Source: Rhodanobacter sp. FW104-R8 | GTDB taxonomy: Bacteria > Pseudomonadota > Gammaproteobacteria > Xanthomonadales > Rhodanobacteraceae | Reading direction: 5' to 3' | DNA: 64,000 nucleotides | Assembly: GCF_001617365.1 (NCBI RefSeq) | Contig: NZ_LVJR01000017.1 | Coordinates: 1 to 64,000 of the forward strand | Part shown: positions 51,234 through 64,000 of the stretch, piece by piece | How positions within the stretch are numbered: the first letter of the stretch is position 1 | Layout: each line of letters starts with the position of its first letter | The notes under the pieces: model-generated | Databases searched by the model: none | What the model was told of the DNA's origin: nothing | What the model saw: the letters and a program-made list of their open reading frames with translations, nothing else | Position numbers and translations under genes: made by a program

Positions 51234-52486
51234 GACGCGAGCATCTGGATGTGGTGCTGGACGACGCCACGCTGGGGCCGCCGGTGATGGTCGGCAGCCT
51301 GCAGCGCGAACGTGGCGCTTCGTCCGAGGTGATCAGCTTCGTCTACGATGCGGATTACCTGGCGCAACGCCACAGCGTGGCGATCGACCCGGAGCTGCCC
51401 TTGTTGCCGGGCCGCAGTTACCCCGCGCGCGGGCGACCGCTGTTCGGCATCTTTCGCGACACCGCGCCAGATCGCTGGGGCCGCATGCTGATGGAGCGGC
51501 GCGAGGTAATCGAGGCGCAGGAAGCGGGGCGGCGCACGCATCGCTTGTCGGAGTGGGATTTTCTCACCGGCGTCGGCGACCTCGCCCGCATGGGCGCGCT
51601 GCGCCTGCGCGACGGCGCGCCGCCGCACGCCTATGTGGACGACCGCGAGCGCAGCGCGCCGCCGGCCGCGCGGCTGCGCGAACTCGAGGCCGTTGCGCGC
51701 GCGCTGAGCCGCGACGATGCCGAGGATCGCCCCGAATACGCGCAATGGCTGGCGCAGCTGATCGCACCGGGCAGCAGCCTGGGCGGCGCGCGGCCGAAGG
51801 CCTCGTTCAGCGCCGAAGACAGCATGCTGTGGCTGGCCAAGTTTCCCGCCCACGACGACCGGCGCGACGTGGGTGCATGGGAATACCTGGCCTGGCGCCT
51901 CGCGCGCGACGCAGGCATCGTGGTGCCCGAGGCCCGCTTGCTGCGCTTCGGCCGCGGCCATCGCACTTTCGCGGTGCAACGGTTCGACCGCGCGAACGGC
52001 TCGCGCCGGTTGTACGCCTCGGCGATGACCCTGCTGATGCGCAACGACGGCGACGCCGGCAGCTACCTGGATCTGGCCCAGGCGATCCAGCTGCACGGCG
52101 ACCCGGCCAGCATCGCCGCGGATCTGGCCCAGCTCTATCGACGCGCCGTATTCGCCATCCTGGTCGGCAACCGCGACGACCATCTGCGCAACCACGGCTT
52201 TCTGCGCAACGCGCACGGCTGGCAATTGGCACCTGCGTTCGACGTCAACCCGAACCCCGACAAACGCGAACACACGCTGGCCATCGACGCGGCCAACCCC
52301 ACACCGTCGGTGCGGCATCTGCACGCCACGCACCACTACTACCGCCTGGACGCGCACGAGGCCACGGCCATCGAGCAGGGCGTGCGTGACGCGGTCAGCC
52401 ACTGGCGCGCACTGGCGAACGAATTGAAGCTGGGGCGCGTGGCGCAGGGCCAACTCGGCATGGTTATCGACGAAACCCGCGACTGA
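51230..52486 (+). CDS. hipA: HipA-like Ser/Thr kinase toxin
   Basis: This 418-aa protein has the HipA layout. The N-terminal subdomain includes FVYDADYL and LPLLPGRSYPARGRPLFGIFRDTAPDRWGRMLM, and a Gly-rich nucleotide loop SSLGGARPKASF lies at about 183-194. The kinase core has FAVQRFDR, the catalytic loop VGNRDDHLRNHGFL (about 310-323), and FDVNPNP in place of the DFG-like metal site. HipA toxins phosphorylate aminoacyl-tRNA synthetases in studied cases and stop growth; the target here is unknown. GTG 51230 overlaps the hipB stop. It ends 102 bp before cas4-cas1 on the same strand, so adaptation genes may be cotranscribed with it. GC is high, like cas4-cas1. Confidence 0.88.
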   Translation: MRREHLDVVLDDATLGPPVMVGSLQRERGASSEVISFVYDADYLAQRHSVAIDPELPLLPGRSYPARGRPLFGIFRDTAPDRWGRMLMERREVIEAQEAGRRTHRLSEWDFLTGVGDLARMGALRLRDGAPPHAYVDDRERSAPPAARLRELEAVARALSRDDAEDRPEYAQWLAQLIAPGSSLGGARPKASFSAEDSMLWLAKFPAHDDRRDVGAWEYLAWRLARDAGIVVPEARLLRFGRGHRTFAVQRFDRANGSRRLYASAMTLLMRNDGDAGSYLDLAQAIQLHGDPASIAADLAQLYRRAVFAILVGNRDDHLRNHGFLRNAHGWQLAPAFDVNPNPDKREHTLAIDAANPTPSVRHLHATHHYYRLDAHEATAIEQGVRDAVSHWRALANELKLGRVAQGQLGMVIDETRD

Positions 52487-52588
52487 GGGCGCAACTCGCA
52501 CGCACGGCACTCCTTTTCGCGCTTGCCGCGTCATGCCGGCGAGAGTAAAAACTTGCGAGGGATGGGCGACGGCCACAGGGGACGCTCG

Positions 52589-54307
<1,719 letters not shown>

Positions 54308-54332
54308 GCGCGTCGCAATCGACGAGACCCCG

Positions 54333-54623
54333 ATGGACGAGCATCTTTACCTGGTGACCTACGACATTCGCGACGACAAGCGCCTGCGCCGCGTATTCAA
54401 GACCATGAAGGGTTTCGGCGAATGGCTGCAACTTTCCGTATTCCAGTGCCGACTGAGCCGCCGACGACACGCCGAGATGCTGCAACTTCTCGACGGCATC
54501 ATCCTGCGCCGCACCGATGCCCTGCTGATCATCGATCTCGGCCCCGCCGACAAGGTCAAACCCCGTGTCGTCAGTCTCGGTGACAAATTCGAACCAGTGG
54601 CCCGCGAGCCGATCATCGTGTGA
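54333..54623 (+). CDS. cas2: Cas2, CRISPR integration complex subunit
   Basis: This 96-aa protein has the Cas2 ferredoxin-like fold: YLVTYDIRDDKRLRRVFKTMKGFGEWLQLSVFQCRLS, with the conserved Asp11 on strand 1, and DALLIIDLGPADK near the end. Cas2 dimers bridge two Cas1 dimers during spacer integration. Length is normal. It lies between cas4-cas1 and the array leader, with all three in the same direction, so newly acquired spacers would enter about 230 bp downstream. Confidence 0.94.
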   Translation: MDEHLYLVTYDIRDDKRLRRVFKTMKGFGEWLQLSVFQCRLSRRRHAEMLQLLDGIILRRTDALLIIDLGPADKVKPRVVSLGDKFEPVAREPIIV

Positions 54624-54851
54624 CGGCCACCCGCCACCGCCCACCTTCTTTCGCCCACCCCACGCGAGCGCTCCGGTGATGCCACAAAACCGGGCCACCT
54701 CTCGCATCACAACGCTCATTGAAAATCCAATACTTACCCGCCGCTGTTGCCATCAAGCATCACGCGCGCTAGCCTGCCTTGCGCTTGTGCGGGACACCCC
54801 TCGCACAAACCCGACGAACAGCCAGACCGCACAAGGACTTACGGCATGGCG
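54624..54851 (+). promoter_or_regulatory. CRISPR leader
   Basis: This 228-bp non-coding stretch between cas2 and the first repeat is the leader by position and because the repeats read ATTGAAGC at their 3' end on the plus strand. It has an AT-rich core (about 54715-54745) that starts CTCATTGAA, identical to nine bases in the repeat end. GTGATGC (54676-54682) and GCATCAC (54704-54710) form a dyad. TTGTGCG (54785-54791) can pair with CGCACAA (54802-54808). Alternatively, CTTGTGCGG (54784-54792) can pair with CCGCACAAG (54827-54835). These may be array promoter and integration-factor elements. Confidence 0.75.
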
Positions 54852-57800
54852 GTGATCCGCAGCGATTCGCTGCGGCCTCATTGAAGCCCGAACGCGCTGG
54901 CTGAAGTTGCTCGGGTGAGCAAGGCTGTGATCCGCAGCGATTCGCTGCGGCCTCATTGAAGCCGTCGGCAGAATCGCCGGCCAGCCATCTGCTACGCGCG
55001 TGATCCGCAGCGATTCGCTGCGGCCTCATTGAAGCAGCACGTCATACGTTTTAGCACCAAGGAACTCCTGCCGTGATCCGCAGCGATTCGCTGCGGCCTC
55101 ATTGAAGCGGAAAGTGGTCGACACGACAGCAGACAACGCCATCGGCGGTGATCCGCAGCGATTCGCTGCGGCCTCATTGAAGCATCAGCCCGCGCTTGGG
55201 GGTCTTGGCAGGCGGAGGGGAGTGATCCGCAGCGATTCGCTGCGGCCTCATTGAAGCACTGGCGGCTTCGGTCGCCCTTTCTTTTGCCCTGCCGGTGATC
55301 CGCAGCGATTCGCTGCGGCCTCATTGAAGCCGCGCCATGCCGAGGCGGCACGCGCGCGCTGGCCGCGTGATCCGCAGCGATTCGCTGCGGCCTCATTGAA
55401 GCGTTGTCGCCCTGGTACTTGCCCGCCAGCCACTGGTTGGTGATCCGCAGCGATTCGCTGCGGCCTCATTGAAGCCTGCCGTGCGCGGTCCTCGGCCTCA
55501 CGGCGTTGACGTGATCCGCAGCGATTCGCTGCGGCCTCATTGAAGCGACTGTCTGCTTTTCTTGCTGGGCGTGAACCGTGCGTGATCCGCAGCGATTCGC
55601 TGCGGCCTCATTGAAGCCGAGTACGGTTTGGTGGCCACCGTCCAGACGTCGCGTGATCCGCAGCGATTCGCTGCGGCCTCATTGAAGCGGCTGGCAATCG
55701 GCAACGGCTTCTCGTGGGCCTTCGGTGATCCGCAGCGATTCGCTGCGGCCTCATTGAAGCCATGTTCCACACCTCTCTGTTGTAAATCACTTTAAGTGAT
55801 CCGCAGCGATTCGCTGCGGCCTCATTGAAGCATTGTTGGGCTTTACCGTAATACCTTCACGGGTGTGTGATCCGCAGCGATTCGCTGCGGCCTCATTGAA
55901 GCAGCGATCCAGAAACGCGTCCTGCCCGCATTGTACGGTGATCCGCAGCGATTCGCTGCGGCCTCATTGAAGCAGCGTGTCGGGATCGACCTTCGCCATC
56001 AGCTCATCGGTGATCCGCAGCGATTCGCTGCGGCCTCATTGAAGCTTTCCTGGTGTATTTGGCGTACCCACTATACCTGTGTGATCCGCAGCGATTCGCT
56101 GCGGCCTCATTGAAGCCATCCGATCTATACTCACCCAGGCGATACGTTCTCGGTGATCCGCAGCGATTCGCTGCGGCCTCATTGAAGCTATAATTTTGCT
56201 GGGTTTCCTAACCCATCTTTGCCGGTGATCCGCAGCGATTCGCTGCGGCCTCATTGAAGCTGCAAATCGGTAAAGACGATCTGTGACAGAATATTGGGTG
56301 ATCCGCAGCGATTCGCTGCGGCCTCATTGAAGCCTCGTGATCTGTCAATTCTTCCCGGATATTTTCAAGTGATCCGCAGCGATTCGCTGCGGCCTCATTG
56401 AAGCTAGGTGTGCGCGCCTAGACTTCCCGCTATCTATTGCGTGATCCGCAGCGATTCGCTGCGGCCTCATTGAAGCAGTTTCGCGGCCGCGGCCTTCTCC
56501 GCCGCATACGGGCGTGATCCGCAGCGATTCGCTGCGGCCTCATTGAAGCTCGCATATGGCGGATGCTATCCAGTACCTCGCACTCTGTGATCCGCAGCGA
56601 TTCGCTGCGGCCTCATTGAAGCAATTAAACCGTAGGCGTCGGTAGGAGCGTTAGAAACGTGATCCGCAGCGATTCGCTGCGGCCTCATTGAAGCGTAGGT
56701 GTACCAGTGGCACTCAAGCGAAACGCGAGGTGATCCGCAGCGATTCGCTGCGGCCTCATTGAAGCCCGTCGATGTCGACTGGAGCCGCCAGATGCTCCTG
56801 AGTGATCCGCAGCGATTCGCTGCGGCCTCATTGAAGCAAGCTGCCCTGAAATAGCGCCCAGCACAATGCCCAGTGATCCGCAGCGATTCGCTGCGGCCTC
56901 ATTGAAGCGCTTCACCTTGTCGCGCAGAATGCATGTTTCCTTCGGTGATCCGCAGCGATTCGCTGCGGCCTCATTGAAGCACGCTCAGCACCATTCACGC
57001 GCTCGACCGTGACCGTCGTGATCCGCAGCGATTCGCTGCGGCCTCATTGAAGCGACGAGAACGAGGAGCGCACGGGCGGCACCACCTCGTGATCCGCAGC
57101 GATTCGCTGCGGCCTCATTGAAGCGACTGGGTGGTTTGCGGCATCGTGGTCATCGTTGGCGGTGATCCGCAGCGATTCGCTGCGGCCTCATTGAAGCTGC
57201 GTGCCGGTAAGCGACAGCAGCGGGTCGAACGATGTGATCCGCAGCGATTCGCTGCGGCCTCATTGAAGCAGCGCTCGCTGATATGCCTGCTCGTAGCCCA
57301 CACCCGGTGATCCGCAGCGATTCGCTGCGGCCTCATTGAAGCGTGGGGTGGCGCTGCAGCACGTCGCGGCAGTATCGGTGATCCGCAGCGATTCGCTGCG
57401 GCCTCATTGAAGCAAGACCGGCCAGAACGCACCCAGCGGCGAGCAGCTGGTGATCCGCAGCGATTCGCTGCGGCCTCATTGAAGCGGAGTTTTTTTCCAG
57501 TTCCTCGATGTCCTTTCCGGTGTGATCCGCAGCGATTCGCTGCGGCCTCATTGAAGCAAATACAGGTAGTAGGTGACCGTCGTTCCAGCCGTGGTGATCC
57601 GCAGCGATTCGCTGCGGCCTCATTGAAGCAATCCCGTCGGCACGTGGTCTGGCGCCCGGCCCCTGGTGATCCGCAGCGATTCGCTGCGGCCTCATTGAAG
57701 CCCGGCATCGGCATCGCGCTGCCCGCGATCGCGGCAGGTGATCCGCAGCGATTCGCTGCGGCCTCATTGAAGCGCGTACCGCATACGTTAGATTGACAGC

Positions 57801-60800
57801 CGCAATTTTGTGATCCGCAGCGATTCGCTGCGGCCTCATTGAAGCGAACGCCTGGGTGGCCTGAATCTCCTTTTCGTGCATGTGATCCGCAGCGATTCGC
57901 TGCGGCCTCATTGAAGCGCCGTATCCCGTACCACCACATACTGCGAGAGGTCGGTGATCCGCAGCGATTCGCTGCGGCCTCATTGAAGCTTGCTGGCGAC
58001 AACGATTCGCGTTGACCTGCGCGGTCGTGATCCGCAGCGATTCGCTGCGGCCTCATTGAAGCATCTTGTCGCCCTGTTCCTCCGACTTCTTCGCGTACGT
58101 GATCCGCAGCGATTCGCTGCGGCCTCATTGAAGCGTTTTCGATTCGTTGGCGCCCCGCTCTGCTGGCTGTGGTGATCCGCAGCGATTCGCTGCGGCCTCA
58201 TTGAAGCATCCCGGCTGCAATCACACGACGGCGAATTGCAACGCGTGATCCGCAGCGATTCGCTGCGGCCTCATTGAAGCCTGTACGTGTCGGGGGTCAT
58301 GGTGTTACCTCAGAGGCGTGATCCGCAGCGATTCGCTGCGGCCTCATTGAAGCCGTGCGGCCACGTTCTTCTCCAGCGCCTTGCCCATGGGTGATCCGCA
58401 GCGATTCGCTGCGGCCTCATTGAAGCCAAGTTTGCCGAGCGACGCCGCACATCACAGCGTCGTGATCCGCAGCGATTCGCTGCGGCCTCATTGAAGCGGC
58501 GACGGCACCATCGCGTAGGCGATGATCATCGACACGTGATCCGCAGCGATTCGCTGCGGCCTCATTGAAGCGGATAATTGAGGGGGAAAATATCAGTGGG
58601 GGTTAGGCGTGATCCGCAGCGATTCGCTGCGGCCTCATTGAAGCTGTGCATCTCGCGCTCGGCGCCGTTACCAAAACGCCGTGATCCGCAGCGATTCGCT
58701 GCGGCCTCATTGAAGCAATGTGAATGGTAGCGGCAGTAGTTATTTTCAAATGTGATCCGCAGCGATTCGCTGCGGCCTCATTGAAGCAGCGGCACCAATG
58801 AGTTTTTCTTGCCATGACGGTGTAAGTGATCCGCAGCGATTCGCTGCGGCCTCATTGAAGCAGGCATTCAATGACGCGGTCAATGATGTTCATGGCCGTG
58901 ATCCGCAGCGATTCGCTGCGGCCTCATTGAAGCAGTTATTCCGATGGCGCGGCGGTCAGTCATACGCCGTGATCCGCAGCGATTCGCTGCGGCCTCATTG
59001 AAGCCTGTCGGTGGCGTGCGCCGCCTCGCGGCTGGTACCCGTGATCCGCAGCGATTCGCTGCGGCCTCATTGAAGCCAGACGTGTCGGTTGCGTAACCGA
59101 AGAAGACGCCGCGGTGATCCGCAGCGATTCGCTGCGGCCTCATTGAAGCTAGGTTACCGCGGCGCTTGCCGGCGTCAGCGTCAGCGGTGATCCGCAGCGA
59201 TTCGCTGCGGCCTCATTGAAGCTGCTCGCCCTCTCGGTTCTTTCGCAGCAACAACTCGTGATCCGCAGCGATTCGCTGCGGCCTCATTGAAGCGACTGGT
59301 CCGATCTTGAGCATCGCGGCAATGTCGCCGTGATCCGCAGCGATTCGCTGCGGCCTCATTGAAGCTAAGCTTTTCCTGCCGAAGCTCCTGGAGGGCTTGA
59401 TGTGATCCGCAGCGATTCGCTGCGGCCTCATTGAAGCAAGGGCGCTTACGTCGGCAACAACGTGATGAACAAGGTGATCCGCAGCGATTCGCTGCGGCCT
59501 CATTGAAGCCTAGTCTATATTACCGCGCGTGGTCAGCTTGGCAAGTGATCCGCAGCGATTCGCTGCGGCCTCATTGAAGCTGACGCCAACGCCCCCAGCA
59601 AACCCCGCGTACATCGTGATCCGCAGCGATTCGCTGCGGCCTCATTGAAGCCCCGTTCCATTGCGTCCGACGATCACAAGCCGTTGCGTGATCCGCAGCG
59701 ATTCGCTGCGGCCTCATTGAAGCTCCAGTCGCGCAGCGTCGCAAGTCTTCTGCTATCTCGTGATCCGCAGCGATTCGCTGCGGCCTCATTGAAGCAGCAG
59801 GTCGCGGTCGTCCATCGACTTAGCCACGCGGTGATCCGCAGCGATTCGCTGCGGCCTCATTGAAGCGTGAGGAACTGGGCTTGATCCCGTGCACGATGAT
59901 CTGTGATCCGCAGCGATTCGCTGCGGCCTCATTGAAGCCGTCGATCATGGGAATGTCCTCGGGTTAGCCGGGTAGTGATCCGCAGCGATTCGCTGCGGCC
60001 TCATTGAAGCGATGACGCCAGCAAGGCCATCAAGGTTGCAGGTCTGTGATCCGCAGCGATTCGCTGCGGCCTCATTGAAGCAAGTACGCCAACGCCGCGC
60101 CGTACTTCAGTGAGGGCGGTGATCCGCAGCGATTCGCTGCGGCCTCATTGAAGCGCCGGACAAGACACGCAGCACGATCGAGGTCGGTGCGGTGATCCGC
60201 AGCGATTCGCTGCGGCCTCATTGAAGCCGAACATCGCCAAGCAGGTGACGGCGTGAGCATGGGGTGATCCGCAGCGATTCGCTGCGGCCTCATTGAAGCC
60301 GATCCGCGTTTATCTCGGCGAGCAGCCACACGACGTGATCCGCAGCGATTCGCTGCGGCCTCATTGAAGCACTCGCAGCGTCGCCAAGGGCCGCAGGGTC
60401 AGCGTGTGATCCGCAGCGATTCGCTGCGGCCTCATTGAAGCCACTTGTCGGCCCACTCGGCGTTCGCGCCTTGCAGCGTGATCCGCAGCGATTCGCTGCG
60501 GCCTCATTGAAGCGCTGGTGGCGAAAGAGGGGGCTTGACGTCAAGGGGGGTGATCCGCAGCGATTCGCTGCGGCCTCATTGAAGCGGGATCGCCTCGTAG
60601 CGCTTGGCCTTGGCCACCGGGTGTGATCCGCAGCGATTCGCTGCGGCCTCATTGAAGCGCGGCCCATTGCGCCCGGCGCTCGTCATTGCTGCGCGGTGAT
60701 CCGCAGCGATTCGCTGCGGCCTCATTGAAGCCACCCTGCCCCATCCGGTGCCCCACTCTGTCACGTCGTGATCCGCAGCGATTCGCTGCGGCCTCATTGA

Positions 60801-63800
60801 AGCTCGGCACCCGTGGCGCCGACCACACGAGCCCATGCGGTGATCCGCAGCGATTCGCTGCGGCCTCATTGAAGCCGCACCGGCATGGTGGCGGCTGCGC
60901 AGACGGCGACGGTGATCCGCAGCGATTCGCTGCGGCCTCATTGAAGCGTAGTGCTCACGTAGATAGCGCGCCACGCTCATGTGGTGATCCGCAGCGATTC
61001 GCTGCGGCCTCATTGAAGCGCCGACTTGTCGAGCGGATCCCACTCACACATCTCGGTGATCCGCAGCGATTCGCTGCGGCCTCATTGAAGCTGCGATCGC
61101 TCCGACGATGATCGCTCCTGACGTTGCGGTGATCCGCAGCGATTCGCTGCGGCCTCATTGAAGCCTGTACGGCCTGCTCGATCGTGCTGCGGATCAGATG
61201 TGATCCGCAGCGATTCGCTGCGGCCTCATTGAAGCCACAGCAATGCTCCGGGGTTGACGACCGGGCCGGCGGTGATCCGCAGCGATTCGCTGCGGCCTCA
61301 TTGAAGCACCTTCATCGCCATCGCGGCCCTGCTGCTGATCGGCGGTGATCCGCAGCGATTCGCTGCGGCCTCATTGAAGCTGTACCCGCGACAATCGGCG
61401 CGAAGGCCGCGTTTGCGTGATCCGCAGCGATTCGCTGCGGCCTCATTGAAGCAGCAACTACGGCGACGCACACACAACGAAAGCCGGCCGTGATCCGCAG
61501 CGATTCGCTGCGGCCTCATTGAAGCTCAAGCAATCGTTGACAACTGGTGCCAGCACATTCACGTGATCCGCAGCGATTCGCTGCGGCCTCATTGAAGCAC
61601 CTCGCATCGCACCGATGGCGCGGTCCATCACGCCGGTGATCCGCAGCGATTCGCTGCGGCCTCATTGAAGCATGAGGCCATTGTCGAGAGAGTAAACAAT
61701 CCGTTGTTGTGATCCGCAGCGATTCGCTGCGGCCTCATTGAAGCGCCGGCATCGCCACCGGCTACCTGCAGGCCACAACCGTGATCCGCAGCGATTCGCT
61801 GCGGCCTCATTGAAGCTGGTGCTGATTCGCTGTACGCGGCCATCGACTGAGGTGATCCGCAGCGATTCGCTGCGGCCTCATTGAAGCCATGCGGGGCACG
61901 AACGAATTGATGCTGGTCTGCTGGTGATCCGCAGCGATTCGCTGCGGCCTCATTGAAGCCCCGCACCGGGCTGTATGCCTCCGCTGAAACGGCGGGTGAT
62001 CCGCAGCGATTCGCTGCGGCCTCATTGAAGCGCAGACGCTGGCCACCGGAAAATCTACGCTCTGATCGTGATCCGCAGCGATTCGCTGCGGCCTCATTGA
62101 AGCGAGTGGTCGTGAATCTTGGCGTTTTCCGCTGGCGAACGTGATCCGCAGCGATTCGCTGCGGCCTCATTGAAGCCCTGGATCGCGCGATGAACTCACT
62201 TTCCGAGCTTGCGTGATCCGCAGCGATTCGCTGCGGCCTCATTGAAGCGCGGTTGCCTGTGTCGTCGTATCCGCGCCCGTAATGTGATCCGCAGCGATTC
62301 GCTGCGGCCTCATTGAAGCGGCACCATGCTTGCCGCTTGGCATCCGGCCAACGATGTGATCCGCAGCGATTCGCTGCGGCCTCATTGAAGCGCCCGGCCA
62401 CCGACCATTCGTTCACCCATGTGCCATCGTGATCCGCAGCGATTCGCTGCGGCCTCATTGAAGCACTGAGGCCGCTGCGCTTGATGTTTTCGTAGGTGTA
62501 GTGATCCGCAGCGATTCGCTGCGGCCTCATTGAAGCCCGAAGGGTGCGCGCATGTGCGGTCACGGTGGCTTGGTGATCCGCAGCGATTCGCTGCGGCCTC
62601 ATTGAAGCTCGATCTTGCCGGCGGCTTTCGCCGCCGGGTCGACGTGATCCGCAGCGATTCGCTGCGGCCTCATTGAAGCACCGCATAGCCCCACGTGGTG
62701 GTGGTGGTGGAGACGTGATCCGCAGCGATTCGCTGCGGCCTCATTGAAGCAGCTTACCCGTTGCGGCGATCTCTGCGAAGAGGTCGGTGATCCGCAGCGA
62801 TTCGCTGCGGCCTCATTGAAGCGTTGCATTAGTGATAAACCCCAGGGCCAACGGCTCCGGTGATCCGCAGCGATTCGCTGCGGCCTCATTGAAGCATCCT
62901 GCAGCTATTGCATACGGACAATACCATTTCAGTGATCCGCAGCGATTCGCTGCGGCCTCATTGAAGCCCGCTGGCGGTGCGGCAGTCGATGCTGCGCACG
63001 TACGTGATCCGCAGCGATTCGCTGCGGCCTCATTGAAGCTCGGCTGCCTGTAGCAGCTCCGCCGTGGCCCCGGACGTGATCCGCAGCGATTCGCTGCGGC
63101 CTCATTGAAGCTGGTACTCGGTGGATTGCCCGGTGCATGGCGATAAGGGTGATCCGCAGCGATTCGCTGCGGCCTCATTGAAGCTCTCATGGGGTGCGAC
63201 GACGGAAGTAGTTGGAACACGTGATCCGCAGCGATTCGCTGCGGCCTCATTGAAGCCAGTGTTTCCGACGCTTGACAAGACTTGACAACGTGGTGATTCG
63301 CAGCGATTCGCTGCGGCCTCATTGAAGCCTGGCCCTGGTACTGCAGGACATCCTGGTCACGCTCGGTGATCCGCAGCGATTCGCTGCGGCCTCATTGAAG
63401 CGTCGTTGGTCCGTATCCAGACGCCAGCTACCCGGTCGTGATCCGCAGCGATTCGCTGCGGCCTCATTGAAGCCGCGGTGAGTGGCAGCAAAAGATTCAG
63501 ATGGCGGGTGTGATCCGCAGCGATTCGCTGCGGCCTCATTGAAGCTTCAGGTACTTGAACCCGAGAAACGCGCCGCCGATGGTGTGATCCGCAGCGATTC
63601 GCTGCGGCCTCATTGAAGCTTCACGTAGCACTCGCCGGCCATAACCTGTGTTTGGTGATCCGCAGCGATTCGCTGCGGCCTCATTGAAGCCTTGGTATTG
63701 TGGCTGGACTACGGATGCTTCTGGCGTGATCCGCAGCGATTCGCTGCGGCCTCATTGAAGCATACGCGGAATCGTCACGCGGACCATTTCGCCGCTGCGG

Positions 63801-64000
63801 TGATCCGCAGCGATTCGCTGCGGCCTCATTGAAGCATGTATCTCAATGCCTAGACTGTTCCGCTGCAGGACGGTGATCCGCAGCGATTCGCTGCGGCCTC
63901 ATTGAAGCGCGAAGGATGGCGCATGGAGTAGCCACGCCGCCGCCGGTGATCCGCAGCGATTCGCTGCGGCCTCATTGAAGCAGCGAGCGCGCGGCCAGCG
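54852..64000 (+). CRISPR. Type I-G CRISPR array, 127 repeats in view, continues past the window
   Basis: I counted 127 repeats of 36 bp, starting at 54852 and with the last at 63946-63981, plus 126 complete spacers of about 35-39 bp and 19 bases of a further one. The repeat starts GTGATCCGCAG and ends CCTCATTGAAGC, with the perfect stem CCGCAGCG-ATT-CGCTGCGG. The repeats I read are identical except the one at 63293, which has T for C at position 6. The 3' ATTGAAGC end, cas2 to the left and lack of repeat decay set the orientation as leader-left. All open frames in this region are translations of repeat units and not genes. The trailer end lies outside. Confidence 0.99.
63293..63328 (+). repeat. 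Single variant repeat in the array
   Basis: Repeat 118 begins GTGATTCGCAG instead of GTGATCCGCAG. The change removes the outermost C-G pair of the stem. It is the only variant I saw; repeats 119 to 127 behind it are again the consensus. Confidence 0.85.

Noticed and set aside
54676-54723. A degenerate first CRISPR repeat inside the leader (GTGATG ... CTCATTGAA)
   Set aside because: The two pieces are 48 bp from end to end instead of 36, and the central stem is missing, so it is not a repeat. Only the nonamer match is noted.
57115-58128. Long open frames in the array with repeated MRPQRIAADH or FNEAAANRCGS peptides
   Set aside because: These are translations of the 36-bp CRISPR repeat, kept open by chance because many spacers lack stops; they are not proteins.
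63257-63292. A tandem CTTGACAA motif inside one spacer as a sign of array rearrangement
   Set aside because: It lies wholly within a normal-length spacer and most likely reflects the invader sequence.

Overview
The window looks like a chromosome segment of a GC-rich gammaproteobacterium of the Xanthomonadales, most likely Rhodanobacteraceae. The signs are a type II secretion cluster in the xpsEFGHIJKLM-N-D order known from Xanthomonas, GGGATTCGGGATT-type repeats that read as IPNP peptides, a monomeric NADP isocitrate dehydrogenase, and high-GC coding throughout. The taxon is inferred from gene order and style, not from a marker gene.

Layout. 0-8 kb: a secreted glutaminyl cyclase; a minus-strand operon for an outer-membrane electron conduit (ten-heme cytochrome, MtrB/PioB-type barrel, di-heme cytochrome) with a divergent LysR regulator; a flavoprotein. 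8-12 kb: two secreted proteins, a PKD-domain protein with an HEYAE motif and an M28 peptidase, both plausible type II secretion cargo. 12-28.4 kb, minus strand: the complete xps-type T2SS, then hrpB and a CHASE-GGDEF-EAL c-di-GMP enzyme. 28.7-43 kb: mixed housekeeping genes (tatD, methyltransferases, rluE, a NYN protein, class III alcohol dehydrogenase, a LysR/aldo-keto reductase pair with a small 59-aa gene, a GumN-like protein, icd, a SWIM-SNF2 helicase) with several palindromic intergenic repeats.

43.6-64 kb: a type I-G (formerly I-U) CRISPR-Cas locus. It reads cas3, cas8 (csb3), cas7 (csb1), cas5-cas6 (csb2), then a HipB/HipA-like toxin-antitoxin pair, then cas4-cas1 and cas2, a leader of about 228 bp, and an array with 127 repeats in view that runs off the right edge. 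Cas4-Cas1 and Cas2 would insert spacers at the leader end. Csb2 should cut pre-crRNA, and Cas8-Cas7-Cas5/6 with Cas3 should form the interference complex.

The most interesting point is the middle of this locus. Between csb2 and hipB lies a short frameshifted stretch that reads like the C-terminal end of a second, different csb2. The interference genes to its left look lower in GC than hipBA, cas4-cas1 and cas2 to its right. Together these suggest that an incoming interference module replaced an older one and left a scar, while hipBA and the adaptation module stayed next to the array. This is an inference from reading the sequence; no search was run.
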